This document shows positions 6,501 through 11,656 of a DNA stretch of 12,996 nucleotides, in pieces. This DNA comes from Ramicandelaber brevisporus (taxonomy: Eukaryota > Kickxellomycota > Ramicandelaberales > Ramicandelaberaceae), in assembly GCA_025201865.1 (NCBI GenBank), contig MU603204.1:1-12996 (forward strand), written 5' to 3'. The notes beneath the pieces were generated by a model. That model had not been told where the DNA came from. It worked only from the letters and a program-made list of their open reading frames with translations, and did not search any database. How positions within the stretch are numbered: the stretch's first letter is position 1; each line of letters begins with the position of its first letter. The position numbers and the translations under genes were made by a program.

Positions 6501-8957
6501 ACTGCTGCCGCTATTACTGACCGACATGGACACAGCCAATGCAGGTGGCTGTACAGATGACGCTGACGCTGACGACGTCGAAGCAGCTGCCTTGAGAGAG
6601 GCATGGTCACTGACAATACTAGCACTTGGCTGCGCAGGCACATTGCCACTGGAGCGCTGGCGCTTAATCACATTCGGCAACTCACCGGCTGAGGCTGGAG
6701 ATGGAGACGACAATGAAGCCACATCGGGACGCGCTGGTGGAATGGGTGTCTTCGCCTTTTCCTTGGATAGCGGTGAATGGGTTGAGCCAGTGCCTGTGTT
6801 CATACGAGGGCTGCGACCAGGAGACAGGCTGCCAGATGGCTTGTCAATGCGCAAATCAACTCGACTGCCATTAAGGTTGGTTGAGCATATTAAGCTATCG
6901 GCCAAATCGTTGGTTGCATTCATCTCAGCAGCGAGCAAGTCAGCAGTGGTTGAAGAGACACTGGAGTACACTTCAGTGAAGAAGTCAGAGTAAGCGCGAA
7001 TTGGTGGAGACACAATGCGAGACAGGTACGATGGACCGCCGCTGATATTGCTGCTAGAAACATCCGTTGGAGACTGCACAGACTCGCTTGATAAAACACC
7101 CTGAATACTGGCAGGAGTGTCAACAACAAGAGCAGTAGTATTAGCAGGAACAGTAACTGAAGATGGAGGCGGACTAACAGAGACCATACTGCTTACATCG
7201 CTCATTGTGACATTGTGAGGCAGCGATTTGGACCGAATATGACCTTTTGAGTGCAAATTTCCACCTCCAATGCCCAGTCCAGCTCTTGTGTCTCCTCCAA
7301 TTCCATTATTCGCAACCATCGCGACGTCAGTGATCGAAGAGGAGTCCATGTCAGCAGCCACTGCAGGAGATTCGGCCACCAGCCCGTTAGCGAGTGTAAC
7401 CAAAAGCGAAGTGCGGTTTGGTTGGCTCACCAGGTTACTCTTGATATCGCTAGCCAAAGCACCTGCAACGCCAGCAAAATGAACAGGGAGCTGCGGCATG
7501 AAATGTAAATTGCGCTCAGCTTCCAGTTGCATCTGAGCAGCAGCGTCAAGAGGACGCGAAGCTGGAGAAGTTGCAGCGCTGCCACTGCCGTTGCTGCTCT
7601 CAGTCATACCATCTGATGACCCGCCACCGCCGTTGCCACCACCGTTTGATTTGGCATTGCGCAGATTTGGGGAGCTGAAAACACGGCGGATGCCAAGGGA
7701 CAGCATTGTGCTGAGACGAGATGCACGCTTGCGAAGAACAGGTTGTTGTTGCTGCTGCTGAGAATCGGCTTGAGACTCAGTGGCTGCAGTGGACTCTGCC
7801 ATGGAGATGCTGTCTGCTGTAGCACTGGATACTGATGGTTTGATCGGTGAAGGGAATGACTCTGGTACCGGCTGATACATGGAGGCATTTGGCATACTGC
7901 CCTGGCGAAGCATGCGAGGCGATGAGATAGACTGTTGCTGTTGTTGCTGTTGCTGTTGATGTGGTGACAGAAATGCGTGAGGACGCTCGGCTGTTACTGG
8001 CGAATGTGTCACAGAGACACTGCCACGGTTGACAGCTGCTCCTGCTGTGTTAGGCGAGTACACGCCATAAACTTGGCGCTGCTGCTGCTGCTGCTGTTGC
8101 TGTTGCGGCTGCTGATGTTGGTGCAGATGCTGACGTTGTTGACCTTCTATGGCTATGCTGATATCACGGTCAATATATTCATCATATGTACGTGGCGACA
8201 TGTTCTTTGCACTGTCATTGCCAGTAGTATTAGCAGTGTTACCACTCTGTATTGCTGCTGTTGCTGTTGTCGCCGTTGTTGTTGCCAAGTTGCCAATATT
8301 GGAAGAAGTGGCAGCCAGATAAGTTGACGTAGCACGCAAATTCAACTCACGAGTAGAAAGCGTGACATCACCAGGGTCGATCATCACTGTCATTCGCCCA
8401 CGGCTCTGCTGCTGCTGGAACCCATCGACAGCTGGATTAGCAACTGTGGTAGAATAACTCGCAGTCAAGGATGACGCTATAGGTGAATCCAACTGCTGAT
8501 TCTGATTCTGCTGCTGCTGCTGCTGCTGCTGAGACTGAAACTGCGAGTGCGAGTGTTGCTGATACTGTTGCTGAGAGTCATCAACTTTGCGAAAGCGACC
8601 TCTGAAGAAGTCCTTCAACTTGAGTAATGGTCGGTCACTGAATGAACGCTGGTGAAGAATCTGGTGCTTGCGAGTTGATGAACTAGCAGAGGCTGCTGAA
8701 GAGGGCGATGGCGTGGACAGCCCCAGTTGCTGCTGATGCTGCTCCAAAGTGATGACAGGAAGAGTCGCACTCATTGGTTGCACGGCTGCGGTTGAAGATG
8801 AGAAAGGAACGGCAGTCACAGAAAGAGGAGATTCTGAGTTCAGAGCAGCCGTGGTTGTGACCGACGCCTGTTGTTGGCCGATGGAGGCTGCGGTTGCAGT
8901 TGCAGTTGCAGTTGCAGCCGCAGAAGAGCTGCTCTGAAAATCAGATGAACTCTGCAT
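3558..8957 (-). CDS. Giant Q/S/N-rich disordered protein with a Bni4/Afr1-like C-terminal module (putative PP1-targeting scaffold)
   Basis: 1,799 residues from the ATG at 8957. The open frame extends to a GTG at 8975, with an in-frame stop at 9006-9008, so 8957 is the first ATG (context CAT before ATG, not optimal). Nearly all of it is low complexity: many poly-Q runs (up to 14), QH, QS and QN repeats, and Ser- and Asn-rich stretches. Conserved-looking islands are: a basic amphipathic segment near 104-124 (RSFSDRPLLKLKDFFRGRF); a second near 409-433 (RKRASRLSTMLSLGIRRVF); about ten R-x-x-S sites, including RSKSLP (S578) and RSKSQP (S1732); and the C-terminus, about 1740-1799, with FKETVDVYETYDKHEYDR, then ITPELAIMIKRELNEFKM, then HPESQQYTHLL. 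That end resembles, from memory, the C-terminus of fungal Bni4/Afr1-type proteins that recruit PP1 (Glc7) to the septin neck. LKF could be a weak RVxF-like PP1 site. No enzyme domain or membrane segment is seen. The gene is real; its function is inferred. Confidence 0.6.
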   Translation of the reverse strand: MQSSSDFQSSSSAAATATATATAASIGQQQASVTTTAALNSESPLSVTAVPFSSSTAAVQPMSATLPVITLEQHQQQLGLSTPSPSSAASASSSTRKHQILHQRSFSDRPLLKLKDFFRGRFRKVDDSQQQYQQHSHSQFQSQQQQQQQQNQNQQLDSPIASSLTASYSTTVANPAVDGFQQQQSRGRMTVMIDPGDVTLSTRELNLRATSTYLAATSSNIGNLATTTATTATAAIQSGNTANTTGNDSAKNMSPRTYDEYIDRDISIAIEGQQRQHLHQHQQPQQQQQQQQQRQVYGVYSPNTAGAAVNRGSVSVTHSPVTAERPHAFLSPHQQQQQQQQQSISSPRMLRQGSMPNASMYQPVPESFPSPIKPSVSSATADSISMAESTAATESQADSQQQQQQPVLRKRASRLSTMLSLGIRRVFSSPNLRNAKSNGGGNGGGGSSDGMTESSNGSGSAATSPASRPLDAAAQMQLEAERNLHFMPQLPVHFAGVAGALASDIKSNLVSQPNRTSLLVTLANGLVAESPAVAADMDSSSITDVAMVANNGIGGDTRAGLGIGGGNLHSKGHIRSKSLPHNVTMSDVSSMVSVSPPPSSVTVPANTTALVVDTPASIQGVLSSESVQSPTDVSSSNISGGPSYLSRIVSPPIRAYSDFFTEVYSSVSSTTADLLAAEMNATNDLADSLICSTNLNGSRVDLRIDKPSGSLSPGRSPRMNTGTGSTHSPLSKEKAKTPIPPARPDVASLSSPSPASAGELPNVIKRQRSSGNVPAQPSASIVSDHASLKAAASTSSASASSVQPPALAVSMSVSNSGSSVDSSISNGSMVTSPPSVAMNGNESGGNNSSSNSNNNSSINSNILTGNSITPSSISASNSLKHALSPSSAHGVHNQPQMLTPSTTTSPVAPARPMAGSLVQAVSSASSAVSNSALEGCQSSAYSFELPSQPLPPIPITSHSNINSNTSKEDSTLLLQKQPSLALSSLDQNNHSYSQQQQHQQKQHQHQQKQKHKQKHATNSTSHSQHNHLLQQQQQQQQYRSETTTNTATDINTNSIVNAFCEPSANGGGASSGRRRSLSDAGPALNFHIDQLPHLYNNTNSSSNSSSNSSSDNSGGNIQQCHHNHQSSGSSTMASGIDSISTPISTAATATANDIAPRFSSKPPQLTLPDKIVSSSNHVRTESTDSAISMGDIACRREDVIHMSPLDDTHQSRTLPFTAPLPQLNGSISNNSNASSANGGRGSPSSHSATVAHSAMSTPPSTPPEQDQEQDQNSGALAAAEDTSSAMDVDDHSQASAISQPQRQQQQHLQPHASIGSKRQGSLDSEGSDNGVVGIGGSYNRRGSASSLIAEKKSRRESVAMMGYSDQSCDLDSVINSTLDSSNNGVINMQPQIQPQVYIPSITSDMDIDTNDGLDAIPRQLPAITPPVSPEDGASLAGSSIPDDDSRNHSQFNGNSATTAPSMMHANGYSHHHLHQSQQQQQQQQQQQQQQRAHNQNQNQRSSVIHQTLQQQYQHEYHQSQSQSQSQQQQQQQQPSIPRYPAVQLTGNRSQKFQVNTSQLPPHHQQQVTTAAAADIQPVHLRPPASAPPQMNTQVYQGHQQLQRLHQQQQQQQQLYMQTQNMMDINSATMAGWPATPSDIHSMMAAAPHVSASSRHSEYGYQQQQQQQPQHQHQHQHQQPVSILSNKHNGSSDQYHQQAPQHSNSNSSNNNNSGSNGSSRFKLRSSLAYRSKSQPPTPLKFKETVDVYETYDKHEYDRSGDQLPKITPELAIMIKRELNEFKMSEMAVHPESQQYTHLLA
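3924..3955 (-). repeat. CAACATCAA-type hexamer repeat coding QHQHQHQHQH
   Basis: In-frame repeat of CAACATCAACATCAAC type near the C-terminal end of the giant protein, encoding alternating Gln-His after a poly-Q run. Approximate edges. Confidence 0.6.
4359..4406 (-). repeat. CAATCT hexamer plus CAG/CAA repeat coding (QS)4Q8
   Basis: Tandem hexamers encode QSQSQSQS, followed by a CAA/CAG run encoding eight Gln. The plus strand shows repeated GATTGA. The repeat is in frame with the giant protein. Confidence 0.75.
4488..4529 (-). repeat. Longest poly-Q tract of the giant protein (14 Gln, mixed CAA/CAG)
   Basis: Fourteen consecutive Gln codons with CAA and CAG mixed rather than pure CAG. Interrupted tracts of this kind are generally less prone to expansion than pure ones. 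Shorter tracts of the same composition recur through the gene, for example near 4114-4140, 7930-7957, 8080-8106 and 8506-8530. Confidence 0.85.
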
Positions 8958-9008
8958 ATGTTCTTGCTGAAACACTGAGCTCGGTAGTGGACCGTCTATC
9001 GTTCGCTA

Positions 9009-9105
9009 CTGTCAATAGAGAGGGGGGGAGGAAGAGAGGGAAGACGGGAAAGTGTGCGGGGAGGGGAGGGAGGTGGAGTGGAGCAAGGAAAGAGTGAGAG
9101 TAAAG
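9009..9105 (-). promoter_or_regulatory. Long pyrimidine tract ending in CAG, about 50 nt before the giant gene's ATG
   Basis: The plus strand from 9017 to about 9105 is nearly all purine, so the sense strand is a polypyrimidine tract that ends in TATTGACAG at 9009-9017. This could be a 3' splice site of a 5'-UTR intron or a CT-rich core-promoter tract of the kind known next to fungal start sites. The plus strand has six G-runs of three or more. Confidence 0.35.
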
Positions 9106-9339
9106 CAGTGGAGCGACGAATGAAATCCAGTAGGACAAAAGGATGAATGTGGAGGAGCGACGACTGACTGACTGGTTGTGCGGTGTGAGCGCGTGACTGT
9201 TGGTTGCGAGATCTCCACACGCGTGCTGCTGTATCGCCACTGGAAGTGAGCACTTGCTTGTTTTTATTTCCTGTGTGCTGTTGAAGCTGGATCGCTGCAA
9301 ACACTCACTTTGGTTCCTGGCGAGGGCAGGCTGGCCGAC

Positions 9340-9375
9340 TTGGTTGGCTAGTTGGTTGACTGGTTGGTTGGCAGC
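9340..9375. repeat. Three tandem copies of a 12-bp unit
   Basis: Units TTGGTTGGCTAG, TTGGTTGACTGG and TTGGTTGGCAGC lie head to tail. On the giant gene's sense strand this reads as repeated CCAACCAA. It is noncoding and lies within the AUG-free leader. Confidence 0.7.
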
Positions 9376-9434
9376 GGCGGCTCCACTTTGTATGCACGCG
9401 CACCCTTTTTTTCGTTACTGTTACAACTCTATCA

Positions 9435-9467
9435 CTGTTGCTATCGCTGTTGCTGTTGCTGTTACTG
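9435..9467 (-). repeat. CAACAG repeat on the sense strand of the giant gene's 5' region
   Basis: The plus strand reads CTGTTGCTATCGCTGTTGCT and onward, which is a CAACAG-type repeat on the minus strand. It resembles the repeats that encode Gln in the gene itself but lies about 480 nt upstream of its ATG. Confidence 0.6.
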
Positions 9468-9635
9468 GAGGTTCTCTATCGATTGATTGATTGTGTTTTT
9501 CTCTCTTTGGCAAACTCTATACGAAGGTTTATGAAGGTAACAGTGGATTGGAAAAAAGAAAAGAAGGAAGTACAATACAGAGTATGAAGCGAGACAAGAG
9601 AGGATATCAGTCAACAATAACAACGAGCAAAGCAG

Positions 9636-9670
9636 AGGAAGAAGAAAAGAAAGAAGAAGAAGAAAGAGAA
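9636..9670. repeat. GA/GAA-rich purine tract
   Basis: Plus-strand AGAGGAAGAAGAAAAGAAAG and onward is a pyrimidine tract on the giant gene's sense strand. Simple-sequence DNA within the AUG-free leader; no coding potential accepted. Confidence 0.6.
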
Positions 9671-9747
9671 CGTTTGACTTGAATGCACAACAAGGTGAGA
9701 ATCCAGCGGGGCGTGAGAGAGGTAAGAGACGAGTAGCACGCGTTTAG

Positions 9748-9762
9748 TTTTTTTTTTATAAA
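9748..9762. other. T10 run joined to TATAAA
   Basis: Ten T residues (9748-9757) run directly into TATAAA (9757-9762) on the plus strand. It could be a TATA element for rightward transcription, but it lies about 500 bp from the carboxypeptidase start, which makes that role doubtful. Confidence 0.2.
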
Positions 9763-9834
9763 TCGTTCAGGAGGTCCAAGGAATAGGAGAACGTAGGTTG
9801 GTTCTCAAGACGGTTGGTTGTGGAATGAGTCTAC

Positions 9835-9848
9835 TGTGTGTGTGTGTG
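9835..9848. repeat. (TG)7 dinucleotide microsatellite
   Basis: Seven perfect TG units in the noncoding region between the divergent genes. Confidence 0.85.
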
Positions 9849-10011
9849 AGGGGAGGCAACAGTTTTATACAGAAAGAAAGAAAAAAACTGAATCGATGGT
9901 GACGATATAGATACTGACGAGGAGTATTAATCCCCTAGCCTTCTCCCTAAAATGTCGCACTGTGCTTTTGGCGCGCAATAGTTTATTAATTGCGTGTTAA
10001 AAAGTGATATT

Positions 10012-10126
10012 CATTTTACACAATGGAGGCGCTAATTAGATCATCGCGCGCTCTCCCTCTCTCTCTCTGCGTGTCTCTCGCTCAAAAGGAGATCATTTAG
10101 GGTGAGAAACATTCGTCACATTCTCC
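10012..10126. promoter_or_regulatory. Likely divergent promoter core with a CT-rich tract
   Basis: This is where the AUG-free leader of the leftward gene ends. On the sense strand of the carboxypeptidase there is a CT-rich tract, CTCTCCCTCTCTCTCTCTG (10051-10069), of the kind often found just upstream of fungal transcription starts. The ATG at 10023 lies before the tract and is probably not transcribed. No clear TATA box is seen next to it. The promoter role is inferred from position. Confidence 0.35.
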
Positions 10127-10147
10127 ATGTCGATTGACAATGTGTGA
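10127..10147 (+). promoter_or_regulatory. Short upstream ORF 1 of the carboxypeptidase gene (6 codons)
   Basis: ATG at 10127 encodes MSIDNV and stops at TGA 10145-10147. The context is poor (T at -3), so scanning ribosomes would often pass it. It overlaps the second upstream ORF in another frame. It matters only if transcription starts upstream of 10127. Confidence 0.3.
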
Positions 10148-10271
10148 CTGCACACTGATTGGCATTCCTCATTTGGTTAGACTTGAAACATCTCCACGCA
10201 AAAAAATTAACATCATTAATCACAAACAACAACAACAGCAACAACAGAAACAACAATATCAACAAAAATGA
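10140..10271 (+). promoter_or_regulatory. Upstream ORF 2 of the carboxypeptidase gene (43 codons), stop overlapping the main ATG
   Basis: ATG at 10140 has A at -3 (GACAATG), a good context. The frame is open for 43 codons, begins MCDCTLIGIPHLVRL, becomes Gln/Lys-rich because it reads through the CAA/CAG repeat, and ends at TGA 10269-10271. That TGA overlaps the carboxypeptidase ATG (10268-10270) as ATGA. The geometry favours termination-reinitiation or repression of the main frame. I checked it codon by codon; its presence in the mRNA is not known. Confidence 0.4.
10227..10265 (+). repeat. CAA/CAG repeat in the carboxypeptidase 5' leader
   Basis: CAACAACAACAGCAACAACA and onward runs almost to the start codon. 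(CAA)n leaders are unstructured and are known to favour scanning and translation. It also forms the Gln-rich end of upstream ORF 2. Confidence 0.75.
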
Positions 10272-11575
10272 ATCGACTTGTTCCGCTTGTGATGCTGGTG
10301 CTAGCATGCGCAGTACATGCTATTGTGCGATACGATGATCACAAGCTTGTTCGCTTGATGAATCCCCAGATTGTGCCGCATGCAGTTCTCTCAGGGTTGG
10401 ATCGCTGGCGTGTGCATTACGACGGATCAGCCGATTTTCGTGTCACATCCAACCAGCTCTCCTCGCTACAAACCCTGTCAAACGGACAGTTGCAATACAC
10501 GGTGCTGTCCGACAACATCCAGGCTGTCATCGACGCATCCTTGGCCGACAATAACAATGCATCCCATCACGCCTCAGCGCTTCCGATTACAACAGCATCA
10601 ACATCGCTAAACAACACACACAACATCTTTCTTGGCGGTGATAGCGCATTCCACAGCCAATTCCATCCACCAGATGATATCCGCAGCTATTTTGAGATGC
10701 TCGCGAATACACGGCCTGGTCTCCTCACTCTGTACCCTCAGATTGGTCGTAGCTACTTTGGCCGCCCTATCTTTGCCGTCGCTATCACCGGCAACAACTC
10801 GCCAACGCCATCCGAAACCACGAACAAGCCCACCATCTACATCCAGTGTCTGATCCATGCCCGCGAGTGGATATCCGGCGCCATGTGCCCTTACATCGCC
10901 GACGTCCTTACCGCATCATACGGCTCGGACCCGCGCATCACGTCAATTATGGATCGTGCTCGCATCGCCATGGTACCAATTGTCAATCCGGATGGATACG
11001 CGTATACATTCACAACCGATCGGATGTTTCGCAAAAACATGCGTGCTGTCGACCTCAACCGTAACCACGTGTTCATGTGGGGCCGTATCGGTGCGTCTGC
11101 AAATCCTCGCGACGAAACGTATCGTGGTCCAGGCCCGGCCAGTGAACCCGAGACTCAAACCATTGTTTCGTTCCAGTCCAACCAGCCAACTCGTATCATT
11201 GGCGCACTTGATTTCCATTCGTATGGTCAAGACATTCTGCGGCCATTTGGACACACTTCTCAGCCAGCGCCAGATGAAGCACGGCTGGCTGCCGTCTCAA
11301 ACAGAATGGCAAACGCGATACGCAGAGTACGTGGCAATGTGTACAAATCAGCACCAAGTGGCATTGGACTGTATTGGACGTCAGGCACCGCGGATGATGA
11401 CTTTTACGTGAGATTGAAGGCGTACTCGCTGACGGTGGAGTTGTCGCCGCCGGATAGCGATAGTGGAAACTTGGGATTCATCATATCGCCGAGATGGATT
11501 CGATCGGTGGGGAATGATATGATACCAGCGGTGTTGGAGTTTGCAGAGTTTACGCTCGCTAATCCATTGAACTAA
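10268..11575 (+). CDS. Secreted zinc carboxypeptidase, M14A family, with propeptide
   Basis: Extracellular metallopeptidase that removes C-terminal residues from peptides; 435 residues. The start ATG at 10268 has A at -3. Residues 1-18 form a signal peptide (LVPLVMLVLACA core, likely cut after VHA). A propeptide follows (about 19-120), typical of zymogens. The catalytic domain has zinc ligands H197 and E200 (HAREW) and H317 (DFHSYGQ), substrate-binding R255 (FRK) and N264-R265 (DLNRN), Y369 and the general base E391 (VEL). In bovine numbering these are His69, Glu72, His196, Arg127, Asn144-Arg145, Tyr248 and Glu270. All are present, so the enzyme should be active. D376 aligns without gaps to position 255, the residue that gives carboxypeptidase B its preference for Lys/Arg. 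Only two Cys remain in the catalytic domain (C194, C207), so the bovine 138-161 disulfide is missing. The family is certain; the specificity is inferred. It converges with SLX1. Confidence 0.95.
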   Translation: MNRLVPLVMLVLACAVHAIVRYDDHKLVRLMNPQIVPHAVLSGLDRWRVHYDGSADFRVTSNQLSSLQTLSNGQLQYTVLSDNIQAVIDASLADNNNASHHASALPITTASTSLNNTHNIFLGGDSAFHSQFHPPDDIRSYFEMLANTRPGLLTLYPQIGRSYFGRPIFAVAITGNNSPTPSETTNKPTIYIQCLIHAREWISGAMCPYIADVLTASYGSDPRITSIMDRARIAMVPIVNPDGYAYTFTTDRMFRKNMRAVDLNRNHVFMWGRIGASANPRDETYRGPGPASEPETQTIVSFQSNQPTRIIGALDFHSYGQDILRPFGHTSQPAPDEARLAAVSNRMANAIRRVRGNVYKSAPSGIGLYWTSGTADDDFYVRLKAYSLTVELSPPDSDSGNLGFIISPRWIRSVGNDMIPAVLEFAEFTLANPLN

Positions 11576-11590
11576 ACATACATCACTCTA

Positions 11591-11621
<31 letters not shown>
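11591..11621. repeat. (ATAG)n tetranucleotide microsatellite, 31 bp
   Basis: Nearly eight perfect ATAG units fill the 81-bp gap between the stop codons of the carboxypeptidase and SLX1. Both 3' UTRs are likely to cross it. No canonical AATAAA is seen on either strand of this gap. Confidence 0.9.
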
Positions 11622-11623
<2 letters not shown>

Positions 11624-11656
11624 TAGATATATACACTTTTATAATGACCATTTACA

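Larger units (their letters stand above)
8958..10011 (-). promoter_or_regulatory. Putative long AUG-free 5' leader of the giant gene
   Basis: By reading every line, I find no CAT on the plus strand from 8958 to 10011, so there is no ATG on the sense strand of the giant gene for 1,054 nt. The same interval holds ten plus-strand ATGs from 9120 on, and CAT returns at 10012 and several times soon after. The sense strand is also G-poor and pyrimidine/A-rich. This is what a long scanned 5' UTR under selection against upstream starts would look like, placing transcription initiation near or beyond 10000. No coding region or RNA gene was recognised inside. The leader and its extent are inference; the ATG absence is directly seen. 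Confidence 0.5.

Noticed and set aside
6319-6993. 224-codon open frame on the plus strand with a Leu-rich membrane-like stretch
   Set aside because: It lies antisense to the giant gene; the Leu run is the reverse complement of Ser/Asn/Gln codon repeats.
8958-8975. Six extra N-terminal residues of the giant protein
   Set aside because: They depend on a GTG start; the first ATG is at 8957.
8941-9304. Overlapping minus-strand open frames upstream of the giant gene
   Set aside because: None has an ATG; this strand has no ATG at all between 8958 and 10011, and the translations are low complexity.
9491-9682. Plus-strand frame rich in Glu and Lys
   Set aside because: It starts at TTG and its composition comes from the GA-rich tract.
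9219-9743. Two ACGCGT elements (9219-9224, 9738-9743) as G1/S MCB promoter sites
   Set aside because: They are short, could occur by chance, and would lie within the predicted transcribed leader rather than the promoter.
9757-9762. TATAAA as the carboxypeptidase TATA box
   Set aside because: It is about 500 bp from the start, and several plus-strand ATGs lie in between; kept only as a low-confidence feature.
10116-10307. Minus-strand frame with a poly-Leu membrane-like segment
   Set aside because: It is the antisense of the CAA/CAG leader and of the carboxypeptidase signal peptide.
10857-11411. 184-codon plus-strand frame inside the carboxypeptidase gene
   Set aside because: It is an out-of-frame shadow of a gene whose active-site residues are all intact.
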